A stretch of 21,066 nucleotides of DNA from an uncultured Fretibacterium sp. (lineage in GTDB: Bacteria > Synergistota > Synergistia > Synergistales > Aminobacteriaceae): contig CALGHA010000105.1 in NCBI GenBank assembly GCA_937915835.1, positions 1-21,066 on the forward strand, given 5' to 3'. Every line of letters starts with the position of its first letter. Within the stretch, counting starts at the first letter, position 1. Made by a program: the position numbers and the translations under genes. This document shows, one piece after another, positions 5,808 through 13,377 of this stretch. The notes beneath the pieces are model-generated. The model did not search any database, was not told the origin of the DNA, and was given only the letters and a program-made list of their open reading frames with translations.

Positions 5808-8628
5808 ACTCTGTTAATGCTTTATCGAGAGCGTCCCAATCCATATTACGCGCGGCAGTCTTTACAGCCTCAAAACGTTTTGCTTCGGTGTCCGGGATTT
5901 TATACTTTCTCGCTTCGTTAAGAATATTATCTATTGCGTCGATGTCGAAACTATACGCAAATTCCTTAATCGCCGAGTAAACTTCTTCGAGTTCGTCCTG
6001 TGCAATCTCCGGAAGGTCTTCATTAACTCCGTAAAGCGGTGAAAGTTTCTCTTTATAGCTCCTGTAATCAGCTAATAATTTCGGTGTTCGTTCAGTAATG
6101 GCAGCTACGCTCTCGTCAGTAAGATTATTTCCGCAATCTTCCAAATATGCCGCCTCTGATGATAAACTTTCAGCCCCGATTAATCTCGCCGAACTCTTCA
6201 ATGCATGAACTTTTATCGTGTAATTCCTGTAGTCTTCTTCTCGCAAAAACTTTTCTATGCTGTCAGAATTGGCCGTAATAGTCTCATAGAATACTCGCAA
6301 AGTCTTATCAAGAATTTCTTCGCTTGAACAGAACTTTACAGCCTCAGAATAATTCAGCGTGTCAATTCCGTCATATAATTTCCGGAGTTCTGAGCTTTCC
6401 TGAGCTTCTGCAGTGTCTTCACTATGGACAACGATAACTTTTTCTTGGGGCAAATATTTTCTCAGTGCTGCCTCGAGTTGGACGCCCTCAATCGGTTTAG
6501 ATAAATAATCAATGAAGCCCTGCTCAAGATACTTTTCACGAGCTCCGCTTATTGCATCAGCAGTCAAACACAGAACAGGCGTATCGTTATTTAAGCCGTT
6601 ATCCTGAACACGAATTTTATTCAGCGTCTCGGTCCCGTCCATTATGGGCATCATTTGATCCATGAAGATTAAATCATATTTTTCCTGCTTAGTCCGTCTA
6701 AGCGCTTCTTCTCCGCCTGAGGCCGTATCAATCTGAATTTTCGTCTTCGCAAGCAATCCAGTTACTACGGTCAAGTTCATCACTGTATCATCGACGACAA
6801 GAATTTTTGCGTCTGGAGCTTGAAACGATTCTTGGTAAGTTGCTTTTTCCAGCATTGCACGTTCAAATTTCTCGCGGAAGTTCCCGATTGGTTCCCATGA
6901 AATTACTTTTTGAGGAATTGTAACGGTAAACGTTGAACCCTTCCCGTATTCACTCTCGACTTTAATATCGCCGTTCATTAGCTCCAGCAAATTTTTAGTT
7001 ATCGCAAGCCCTAAACCTGTTCCCTCAATCGTCTTGTTTCTCGTCAAATCAACCCGCGCGAATTTCTGGAATAACTTGCTTATATCCTCCGGCTTAATCC
7101 CCATGCCAGTATCTTTAATGCTGAACGTTAAAAGCTCCTCGTCATCTGAAGCCGAAGATTTTTTGCCGCTGATTGAAAAATGTATGCTTCCTTCGCTGGT
7201 ATATTTCACGGCATTAGATAAAACGTTCGTGAGTATTTGCCTTATTCTCACCTCGTCGCCTAACAATCCATCGGGTAATTTCTCGTCAGCCTCAACGTAA
7301 AACTCAAGCTCTTTCTCCTTTGCACGAAACATTATCATATTAGCTACGTCGTTCAAGATTGAGCTTAGCTTGTAATGCGTTGATACGACTTCCATTTTTC
7401 CCGCGTCAATTTTCGAGAAGTCAAGAATATCGTTAATGATTGACAGCAAATTTTTTCCCGCACGTTCAACGTTGCCGGCGTAAGTTTTGATTTGCGTTAA
7501 ATTCCCGTCCTGTGATGCCTCGCGTATAATCATCTCATTCATTCCCAAAACGGCATTAATCGGCGTTCTAATCTCGTGTGACATGTTTGAGAGAAAAGCA
7601 CTTTTTGCCTGGCTACTCTCTTCTGCCTTCTTTTTTGCCTCGAACAACTCTTCATTCTTGGCCTCAAGCTCTCGTGAATGAAAATCTTTATCCCTCATTC
7701 TCTTGCCCTGAAACTCAAGGTAAACCAGCAATAATATTACAAGAAACACGACGGCTAAAAATATTGCTGGGACTTCCGGGTAATTCTCGATAATTCCTCT
7801 GAGAGTTAGAATTTGATAGCGGTGACTTACCCATTTTTTATCGAGTTCATCAATTCGGCCCTCTTTTTGTAATTCGCTGATGACTGTATCAAGTTTGCGT
7901 TTGAGCTCAAAATTTCCTGCTTTAAGCGCGATTGCTCCGTAAATATGTCCGACGGCGTAACTGGCTTTTATGTCATGGATATCGAGCTTCTCAAGAAAGA
8001 CATTGCCAACTTGAATAGGACAAATTGCAAAATCATATTCGCCATTTTTCAGAGCCTCGAAAATTTTCGCGTAAGAATTAACGTAAGTAATCCCATCACC
8101 AAGCCCCAATTCCGGCAAAGCATGAAGTGAAGCAACTTTTCTTCCGTAGAGTTCCGGAACTGATGAAACTGTTTCGCGGCCATAAACTACATATTGCTTC
8201 TCTGCGGTCGGGAGTGTTGCCGTCATTCTCGTGTCATGAGCGACTGAATCGGTTTCCATGTTCAGAATTGCATCAGCTTGTCCAGTGAAAAAAAGTTCAT
8301 TCACCGAAGGCCAATCCAAAAGTTTCAAGTCTAAGTTCATGTGTAACCTGTTAGCAATCTCCGCGATTAATTCAACGTCAAGCCCTAAATATTCGCCGTC
8401 CTTATCAACGTATGAAAAAGGTTCGTAATCTATATCCGTAACAACGTGAAGAGTTTCATTATAAATATTATCAGCATGAACCGTAACTTTTGGTTGAGTC
8501 CTGAAAGAATGAGAGATGTATAAAAATGTTCCAATGCATACTGCGAGGATTAATATCAAGAAGAATGCTGCGAGCATAAAAATATGACGACGAGAAAAAA
8601 TTTTATTGTTCATTATAATATGCTTCAA
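5806..8628 (-). CDS. Unorthodox hybrid histidine kinase with periplasmic SBP_bac_3 sensor, receiver and Hpt domains
   Basis: This 940-residue membrane sensor resembles BvgS/EvgS in domain order. A membrane helix (18-38) is followed by a periplasmic solute-binding domain of SBP_bac_3 type (56-272; DIDYEPFSYVDKDGEYLGLD) and a second helix (286-306). After a coiled coil come HisKA with His351 (SNMSHEIRTP), an ATPase domain (N box Asn472, DTGMG at 506, GTGLGLAIT at 536), a receiver (Asp613/614, phosphosite Asp657, Thr689, Lys711) and an Hpt domain with His808 (KVHALKSSAR). All phosphorelay residues are present. Output must go to a separate response regulator, and none lies beside it. It faces tctCBA and is divergent from citDEF, so it may sense a carboxylate or amino acid and control one of them. 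The listed start is TTG with AGGACGG close upstream; ATG at 8613 is an alternative without a clear ribosome site. Confidence 0.9.
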   Translation of the reverse strand: MKHIIMNNKIFSRRHIFMLAAFFLILILAVCIGTFLYISHSFRTQPKVTVHADNIYNETLHVVTDIDYEPFSYVDKDGEYLGLDVELIAEIANRLHMNLDLKLLDWPSVNELFFTGQADAILNMETDSVAHDTRMTATLPTAEKQYVVYGRETVSSVPELYGRKVASLHALPELGLGDGITYVNSYAKIFEALKNGEYDFAICPIQVGNVFLEKLDIHDIKASYAVGHIYGAIALKAGNFELKRKLDTVISELQKEGRIDELDKKWVSHRYQILTLRGIIENYPEVPAIFLAVVFLVILLLVYLEFQGKRMRDKDFHSRELEAKNEELFEAKKKAEESSQAKSAFLSNMSHEIRTPINAVLGMNEMIIREASQDGNLTQIKTYAGNVERAGKNLLSIINDILDFSKIDAGKMEVVSTHYKLSSILNDVANMIMFRAKEKELEFYVEADEKLPDGLLGDEVRIRQILTNVLSNAVKYTSEGSIHFSISGKKSSASDDEELLTFSIKDTGMGIKPEDISKLFQKFARVDLTRNKTIEGTGLGLAITKNLLELMNGDIKVESEYGKGSTFTVTIPQKVISWEPIGNFREKFERAMLEKATYQESFQAPDAKILVVDDTVMNLTVVTGLLAKTKIQIDTASGGEEALRRTKQEKYDLIFMDQMMPIMDGTETLNKIRVQDNGLNNDTPVLCLTADAISGAREKYLEQGFIDYLSKPIEGVQLEAALRKYLPQEKVIVVHSEDTAEAQESSELRKLYDGIDTLNYSEAVKFCSSEEILDKTLRVFYETITANSDSIEKFLREEDYRNYTIKVHALKSSARLIGAESLSSEAAYLEDCGNNLTDESVAAITERTPKLLADYRSYKEKLSPLYGVNEDLPEIAQDELEEVYSAIKEFAYSFDIDAIDNILNEARKYKIPDTEAKRFEAVKTAARNMDWDALDKALTE

Positions 8629-8665
8629 ACCGTCCTGTCCGTGTAAAATTTATTCGAGTAGAGTA

Positions 8666-8693
8666 AATATAATTCTTGCTTTTTCTTTGTCAA
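8666..8693 (-). promoter_or_regulatory. Promoter of the hybrid kinase gene
   Basis: On the minus strand a perfect TTGACA (8693-8688) and TATATT (8671-8666) are 16 bases apart, giving a leader of about 30 bases. This sits in the divergent region shared with citDEF. Confidence 0.5.
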
Positions 8694-8749
8694 TAATAGC
8701 ATACTCGTATTGTATTTTAATTTAGCCATATTCATGAAGATAATGTTAA

Positions 8750-8755
8750 TATAAT
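8750..8755 (+). promoter_or_regulatory. Candidate -10 element for citDEF
   Basis: A perfect TATAAT lies about 100 bases before citD, with no convincing -35 at the usual distance. The operon may therefore need an activator, but this is a weak call. Confidence 0.3.
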
Positions 8756-8858
8756 GCGCTAAAATTCTTAATGCTTGAAAGAATGCCACGTGATAAAATT
8801 AATTTCAGTTTATCCCAATTTTTCTATTTCAACATTAATTCCGGAGGTGTATTTTCAA

Positions 8859-9167
8859 ATGGAGTTAAAAGCGGTGGGAACTGCCGGAACTCTTGAGTCC
8901 AGCGACGTAATGATAACGCTTGAACCCAAAGACAGCGGCGGTATTGACTTATCCCTTGAAAGCTCTGTTCTCAACCAGTACGGACGACAGATTAAAGCGG
9001 AAGTACTGGCTTCACTTGAGAGACTTGGCGTGAAGAACGCTAAAGTTATCGTCAATGATCATGGTGCTCTTGACTGTACGATTAAGGCTCGTGTTGAGTG
9101 TGCATTTTATCGTGGATGCGGCTGTGATATGGACGGTAAATTTGACTGGGGAGGTGTAATCAGATAA
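8859..9167 (+). CDS. citD: Citrate lyase acyl carrier protein, gamma subunit
   Basis: This 102-residue acyl carrier subunit belongs to citrate lyase, the enzyme that cleaves citrate to acetate and oxaloacetate. VGTAGTLESSDVMITL matches the family signature and places Ser14 where the phosphoribosyl-dephospho-CoA prosthetic group attaches. The block VNDHGALDCTIKARVE is also conserved. The frame is open upstream to 8775, but ATG 8859 is chosen because GGAGGT (8843-8848) precedes it and the family begins here. The C-terminus is unusually Cys/Gly-rich (YRGCGCDMDG). The stop overlaps the citE start (TAATG), implying translational coupling. The genes that make and attach the prosthetic group and acetylate it are absent from this window. 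Confidence 0.93.
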   Translation: MELKAVGTAGTLESSDVMITLEPKDSGGIDLSLESSVLNQYGRQIKAEVLASLERLGVKNAKVIVNDHGALDCTIKARVECAFYRGCGCDMDGKFDWGGVIR

Positions 9168-10084
9168 TGAGTATTCCAAGACCAAAACCCGAAAAATTCC
9201 GCCTTCGTCGCACAATGATGTTCATGAACGCGCAGAAGCCCGGATTAATCAAGGACGCTTATATTTACGGAGCAGACTCAATCATGCTTGATCTTGAGGA
9301 TGCAGTCGCAGAAAATCAGAAGGACAGCGCGAGATTTTCACTTTATCACGCTTTGAAAGAGATTGATTACGGCGACACCGAAGTAATCGTGAGAATTAAC
9401 GGCCTCGACACTCCACACTGGAAAGAAGATATTCGCGTGTGTGTAGCAGGCGGCTGTGATGGAATTAGAATTGCTAAGACTGAGAGCGCAAAGGACGTTC
9501 AAATTGTTGACGAGGCTGTAACAGAAGCTGAAAAAGAGTTCGGTGTTGAAGTTGGCAGAACGTTATTAATGGCGGCCCTCGAAAGTCCCAAAGGTGTATT
9601 GAACGCTGTAGAAATCTGCACGGCTTCACCAAGATTATTCGGAGTTGCATTATCCGGCGGCGATTATCGCAAGTGTATGCAAGTAAAAGTTATTCCCGGT
9701 GGAATTGAGATGTTATTTGCAAGAGGCTTCATGCTCAACGCGGCACGTGCGGCAGGCATTCAGTGCTTCGATACAGTTTTCACGAACTTGAACGATGACG
9801 AAGGCTTCAGGGCTGAAGTTAAGCAGAATGTCGAGATGGGCTTTGACGGAAAATCATTAATCAACCCGAAACAAATCCCGATCGTTCATGAGATGCTTGC
9901 TCCTTCCCAGAAAGAAATTGCAGAGGCAGAAAAGATCGTGAGGGCTTTCCGTGAACACGCTAAAGAGGGTGTTGGAGTTTTCACGCTTGATAACGGCAAA
10001 ATGATAGACATTGCTTTTGTTCCTGGTGCTGAGAGAGTCATCAAGTTAGCAAAAGCCAGCGGAATTTATGAGGGGGATCTTTAA
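9167..10084 (+). CDS. citE: Citrate lyase beta subunit, citryl-CoA lyase
   Basis: This is the 305-residue beta subunit. It splits the citryl thioester on the acyl carrier into oxaloacetate and acetyl-carrier. The barrel fold and motifs are clear: MLDLEDAVAENQKD (40-53), VRINGLD with Arg76, AALESPKG with Glu139, FDTVF (201-205) and GFDGKSLINPKQI (225-237). The usual G-A-E-D metal-site motif reads SGGD (163-166): the aspartate is kept while the neighbouring Glu is replaced by Gly. The following loop (QVKVIPGG) also lacks the basic/threonine pattern I recall from the E. coli protein. Length and the rest fit a true CitE, and the citD/citF neighbours settle the role. Its ATG overlaps the citD stop. 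Confidence 0.93.
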   Translation: MSIPRPKPEKFRLRRTMMFMNAQKPGLIKDAYIYGADSIMLDLEDAVAENQKDSARFSLYHALKEIDYGDTEVIVRINGLDTPHWKEDIRVCVAGGCDGIRIAKTESAKDVQIVDEAVTEAEKEFGVEVGRTLLMAALESPKGVLNAVEICTASPRLFGVALSGGDYRKCMQVKVIPGGIEMLFARGFMLNAARAAGIQCFDTVFTNLNDDEGFRAEVKQNVEMGFDGKSLINPKQIPIVHEMLAPSQKEIAEAEKIVRAFREHAKEGVGVFTLDNGKMIDIAFVPGAERVIKLAKASGIYEGDL

Positions 10085-10086
10085 TC

Positions 10087-11658
10087 ATGAAAAACGCAGT
10101 AGGCAGAGAGATACCCGCAGAGGCATTAGCTGTTGAGCTTAAGAACGGCAGAAAATACGAACCATATCAGGGCAAAGGTTACAGAGACGGAAAATACATC
10201 AAGAAGGCCGGCCCTACAACAAAAATTTATGAAAATCCTCAAGAGAGCAAAATTCTCCCGTCAATTCGTGATGCTGTAATAGCTTGCGGAATTAAAGACG
10301 GCATGACTGTATCATTCCATCATCATTTCAGGAACGGCGATTATATCGTCAATATGGTCATGAAAGAAATTGTTGACTTGGGAATTAAAGATATTACGAT
10401 TGCGGCTTCAAGTCTTGGTGATGCTCATGATCCTATAGCTGAATACATCGAGAAGGGAATTGTTACGGGCATTCAGACTTCAGGAATTCGCGGCAAAATG
10501 GGCGATGTTGTATCGCGTGGCAAATTAAAGACTCCGGCAATTCTTCGTTCACACGGCGGACGTGTCAGAGCAATAGAAGAAGGCGACGTTCATGTTGATG
10601 TAGCGTTTATCGGAGCTCCGACTTCTGACGAATACGGGAATGCTCGTGCGCTTGGCGGTAAAGGCGACTGCGGAGTTCTGAGCTATGCTGTTGTAGATTC
10701 AGAATACGCGGATAAAGTTGTCGTTATCACAGATACTCTTGTTCCTTATCCGAATTTCCCGCCCAGCATTCATGGTGTAAACGTTGATTATGTCGTGAAA
10801 GTTGACGAGATCGGCAATCCCAAGAAAATAGCTTCAGCCGCCGCAAGAATGACCCAGAACCCCAGAGATTTAATGATGGCTGAGAATACAGCGAAAGTTA
10901 TCGCCGCATGTCCTTGGTTCAAAGAGGGCTTCTCATTCCAGACTGGAGCCGGCGGTCCTTCGTTGGCAGTGAATAGATTTCTTGAGCCGTTAATGGACGA
11001 AAAGGGCATCAAAATGGCTTGGGCAATCGGCGGAATTACAGCGGCAATCTGTGAACTTCAGCGTAAAGGTAAAGTTGGCAAGATTATCGACGTTCAGGAC
11101 TTTGACACGGGGGCAATCGAGGATATTCGTACGAACCCGAACCACTTTGAGATGACAGCTTCAGAATATGCCAATCCTGCGAATAAGGGCGCATTCGTTA
11201 ATAAACTTGATTTCGTCGTTCTTGCTGCTTTGGAAGTTGATACAGACTTCAACGTTAACGTCATCACCGGATCAGACGGAGTTTTGCGCGGTGCTCCTGG
11301 CGGACATCCTGACACGGCGGAAGGCGCTAAATGCTGTGTAATCGTTACGCCGTTAACTCGCGGAAGAATGGCGACGATTTGCGAGCATGTTGTTACGGTT
11401 ACGACACCGGGCGACTGTGTTGATGTCGTCGTTACGGATTACGGGACTGCTGTAAATCCTGCACGTAAGGATATTATTGAAGCGCTCGACAAAGCCGGGA
11501 TTAAGCATGTGCCGATTAAAGAACTTCAGGAGAAGGCATATTCACTTGTTGGCAAGCCTGATGATCTTCAGTGGAAGGATAAAGTTGTAGCAATTCTTGA
11601 AGCTCGCGACGGAACAATTTTAGACGTTGTGAGAGAGATTAAGCCCTACGAAGATTAA
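10087..11658 (+). CDS. citF: Citrate lyase alpha subunit, citrate:acetyl-ACP transferase
   Basis: The 523-residue alpha subunit exchanges the acetyl group on CitD for citrate, forming the citryl thioester. Recognisable CitF blocks are TVSFHHHFRNGDYIVNMVM (about 79-97), GAPTSDEYGNARA (about 177-189), AWAIGGITA, and GSDGVLRGAPGGHPDTAEGA near the C-terminal CoA-transferase-like active region. Length is close to the usual 505-520. It begins two bases after citE ends, so citDEF is one tightly packed operon, closed by the terminator at 11675-11705. The enzyme is cytoplasmic. Products would be acetate and oxaloacetate, the latter fed to decarboxylation or reduction. Identification is secure. Confidence 0.95.
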   Translation: MKNAVGREIPAEALAVELKNGRKYEPYQGKGYRDGKYIKKAGPTTKIYENPQESKILPSIRDAVIACGIKDGMTVSFHHHFRNGDYIVNMVMKEIVDLGIKDITIAASSLGDAHDPIAEYIEKGIVTGIQTSGIRGKMGDVVSRGKLKTPAILRSHGGRVRAIEEGDVHVDVAFIGAPTSDEYGNARALGGKGDCGVLSYAVVDSEYADKVVVITDTLVPYPNFPPSIHGVNVDYVVKVDEIGNPKKIASAAARMTQNPRDLMMAENTAKVIAACPWFKEGFSFQTGAGGPSLAVNRFLEPLMDEKGIKMAWAIGGITAAICELQRKGKVGKIIDVQDFDTGAIEDIRTNPNHFEMTASEYANPANKGAFVNKLDFVVLAALEVDTDFNVNVITGSDGVLRGAPGGHPDTAEGAKCCVIVTPLTRGRMATICEHVVTVTTPGDCVDVVVTDYGTAVNPARKDIIEALDKAGIKHVPIKELQEKAYSLVGKPDDLQWKDKVVAILEARDGTILDVVREIKPYED

Positions 11659-11674
11659 TTTGTGAAAAAGTTTG

Positions 11675-11705
11675 CTCCCTCGCTGATATCAACGGGGGAG
11701 TTTTT
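11675..11705 (+). terminator. Terminator of citDEF
   Basis: CTCCCTCG (11675-11682) pairs with CGGGGGAG (11693-11700), with one T-G wobble and a 10-base loop, followed by five T. The flanks (TTTGCTCCC, GGGAGTTTTT) match the terminator after tctA. Confidence 0.8.
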
Positions 11706-11710
11706 GTTTG

Positions 11711-11719
11711 TGCTATAAT
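11711..11719 (+). promoter_or_regulatory. Extended -10 promoter of the toxin-antitoxin pair
   Basis: TGCTATAAT, an ideal extended -10, starts six bases after the citDEF terminator T-run. The antitoxin ATG follows 27 bases downstream with GGAGGTG ahead of it. No -35 is needed for this class. Confidence 0.5.
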
Positions 11720-11745
11720 AAGCGCATTCACGGAGGTGTTTTACG

Positions 11746-11937
11746 ATGTTTGAAGAATTTGCGAAGTATGATTATATTTCTAAGAATCCCCGACCTAAGA
11801 GAACGTTTGCTACGGAAGAAGAGTGGCATGAATGGGTTAATTCTATGTACGGTTCAATTACAGATGAAACTTTTGTTGAGCCTGAAGACGCATATTTTGA
11901 TTATGACGAAGTACCTGCATTAGATTTAGAGGATTAA
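11746..11937 (+). CDS. Small acidic protein, putative antitoxin
   Basis: This 63-residue protein comes immediately before a PIN-domain toxin. The N-terminal half has aromatic and basic residues (YDYISKNPRPKRTFATEEEW). The C-terminal 25 residues are strongly acidic (VEPEDAYFDYDEVPALDLED), the kind of tail that could sit in the PIN active site. I see no AbrB, ribbon-helix-helix, Phd or HTH DNA-binding fold of the usual VapB types. It has its own promoter and a good ribosome site (GGAGGTG, 7-base gap). The toxin starts four bases after its stop, so the two are cotranslated. The antitoxin role rests on position, size and charge; the family is not recognised. Confidence 0.6.
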   Translation: MFEEFAKYDYISKNPRPKRTFATEEEWHEWVNSMYGSITDETFVEPEDAYFDYDEVPALDLED

Positions 11938-11941
11938 GAAA

Positions 11942-12352
11942 ATGAGTAAAATATATCATCTCGACACTAATATTTGCGTTGCTTACTTGAGAGGTCGTAA
12001 CCTTGATTTACGCAAAAAAGTAGATGCAGCTGGTTCCGATAACATAAAGCTTTCATCTCTCGTTAAAGGCGAGTTGCTTTTTGGTGCATATAAGAGCGGC
12101 AGAATTGAGGAGAACTTGAAGCAAACTATTGATTTCTGTGAACCATTTGATATTGTTCCGTTTGATGATTTCGTTCTGGACACTTACGGACAAATCCGGG
12201 CAGCACTCGAACTCAAAGGCCAGAAAATTGGTGCCAACGATACAATGATCGCCGCAATAGCCTTAGCACATAATGCTACCCTCGTAACAAATAACATTAA
12301 AGAGTTCTCCAGAATTGAAGGCCTCTTACTCGAAGACTGGACGCAAAAATAA
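11942..12352 (+). CDS. vapC: VapC-like PIN-domain ribonuclease toxin
   Basis: This 136-residue single PIN domain, of normal VapC length, carries the acidic metal-binding set: Asp8 in HLDTNICVAYLRG, Glu44 in VKGELLFGA and Asp100 in GANDTMIAAIAL. The closing VTNNIKEFSRIEGL motif (116-129) is typical of VapC toxins that cut tRNA. Such enzymes are cytoplasmic, magnesium-dependent RNases held inactive by the cotranscribed antitoxin. The start overlaps a GAGG within the antitoxin end, suggesting translational coupling. Nothing appears truncated. It lies between the citrate operon and polysaccharide-type genes, a common place for an inserted module. The specific RNA target cannot be read from the sequence. 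Confidence 0.88.
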   Translation: MSKIYHLDTNICVAYLRGRNLDLRKKVDAAGSDNIKLSSLVKGELLFGAYKSGRIEENLKQTIDFCEPFDIVPFDDFVLDTYGQIRAALELKGQKIGANDTMIAAIALAHNATLVTNNIKEFSRIEGLLLEDWTQK

Positions 12353-12363
12353 TTCACACTTAC

Positions 12364-13335
12364 TTATCCATTTCGCCAAGCATTACCAATTTTCCAGATT
12401 ATACGCCGCAAAAATTTCTTGACCCCTTTTCGTTCATCTGGATTTTTTCCATCAAGATAATAATTTTTCAAGCCGAGTTCTTCTTCCTGAACTGCAAGAC
12501 AATAACGCGCTGGATGTCCAATTTTGATGTGGAGTTGACCTCTCAACGGATTATACAAGTTTTCAGCCGTCGCCGGAGTAATAAATTTATCCTCCGCCAA
12601 ATCCTGACGCACAAAGAAAGCATTTACCCCATTTATGCCAGTCCCGACAAGTTGATAGCCGAGTTCACGCCCTAAAAGTTCATAAGCCTTAAGCGAAGCT
12701 CCGTGCCAGTCCGAACCGTCCCAAATATGTTTGGAGTTATACGCCTGCTTCCAGTCCAAGTCCGGCGGAAATTTCCCGTTATACTCAATCACGACAACAC
12801 GCGGCTTAATCACATTAATTGCCTTCCACACGTAATAATCGTTGCCGTCAATATCAATCGAGAGTAAATCAATCTCGCCCGTAAAGTTCTCGCTCGTGAA
12901 TAACTCGTTGATGTTGTCGCGCGTAATGAAAGCGTTTTTGACCTTAAGCTGACCGTTTGAGATTACCGGCCTAAATCTGTTGTGAATTTCCTTGACGTAA
13001 CTCGCTGAACCCTCAATCCATAAGCCCGTCCAGCCCTTGAAAAGTAAATAGTGGCAGTTGCTCTCAAGCCCGTTCTGAACTCCGAACTCGATAAAGCGTT
13101 TATCCGTCGTGCCTATTCGTCTAAAAATTTCCTGGATTATTCCATCTTCGTCATTTTGGGAGTATACTTTATAGCCATAACGTTCAAGACATTTTTCATC
13201 CTCAAAACGTCTTCGCGTCAATTCCTCCCAACAAAATCCGCCGTCAATGTTCCCGGAAAAACGCAAAAAAGAAGTGTCGTGTCGTGTCGTGTCGTGTCGT
13301 GTCGTGTCGTGAATATTATTTGTGAATTTCTCCAT
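12364..13335 (-). CDS. FkbM-like SAM-dependent methyltransferase with phase-variable 5' end
   Basis: From ATG 13335 this encodes 323 residues. A class I methyltransferase core is visible: motif I FIEFGVQNGLESN (81-93), the acidic strand LWIEGS (105-110), DLLSIDIDGNDYYVW (156-170) and RVVVIEYNGKFP. It looks like FkbM-type enzymes that methylate sugars or other small molecules, often in surface-polysaccharide loci; the substrate is unknown. Residues 9-21 (HDTTRHDTTRHDT) are encoded by a pentanucleotide tract (see repeat at 13274). The frame is open upstream to an ATG at 13377, but an extended -10 (13376-13368) lies downstream of that codon. AAGGAG precedes 13335 by 11 bases, so 13335 is chosen. 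The basic C-terminus (KKFLRRIIWKIGNAWRNG) may be membrane-associating. It is in the ON frame here. Confidence 0.8.
   Translation of the reverse strand: MEKFTNNIHDTTRHDTTRHDTSFLRFSGNIDGGFCWEELTRRRFEDEKCLERYGYKVYSQNDEDGIIQEIFRRIGTTDKRFIEFGVQNGLESNCHYLLFKGWTGLWIEGSASYVKEIHNRFRPVISNGQLKVKNAFITRDNINELFTSENFTGEIDLLSIDIDGNDYYVWKAINVIKPRVVVIEYNGKFPPDLDWKQAYNSKHIWDGSDWHGASLKAYELLGRELGYQLVGTGINGVNAFFVRQDLAEDKFITPATAENLYNPLRGQLHIKIGHPARYCLAVQEEELGLKNYYLDGKNPDERKGVKKFLRRIIWKIGNAWRNG
13274..13311. repeat. Perfect pentanucleotide tract (GTCGT)n inside the methyltransferase gene
   Basis: Thirty-eight bases show perfect period 5, with seven full GTCGT units (13276-13310) plus partial ends. On the coding (minus) strand the unit is ACGAC, starting about eight codons after the chosen ATG. 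Five is not a multiple of three, so gain or loss of one unit shifts the frame. Both alternative frames hit a TGA soon after the tract (13246-13244 and 13220-13218), so they would be OFF states. Confidence 0.95.
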
Positions 13336-13367
13336 TTTGTCAATAGCTCCTTTGTGAAACTTGCGAA

Positions 13368-13376
13368 AGTATATCA
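13368..13376 (-). promoter_or_regulatory. Extended -10 promoter of the methyltransferase
   Basis: The minus strand reads TGATATACT (13376-13368): TG, one base, then TATACT (five of six). Transcription would start near 13361, giving a 25-base leader to ATG 13335. It immediately follows the terminator of the upstream cbiK-type gene. Confidence 0.45.
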
Positions 13377-13377
13377 T

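Noticed and set aside
8775..8858. Longer N-terminus for CitD
   Set aside because: The extra residues do not resemble the family, and a GGAGGT ribosome site lies directly before ATG 8859.
11708..11923. Overlapping open frame of 71 codons in another frame of the antitoxin gene
   Set aside because: It begins upstream of the ribosome site, spans the promoter and has no recognisable features. The 11746 frame has the proper ribosome site and spacing.
13336..13377. Upstream ATG at 13377 for the methyltransferase
   Set aside because: Its apparent GAGGTG ribosome site is the arm of the preceding gene's terminator, and the best promoter lies downstream of this codon.
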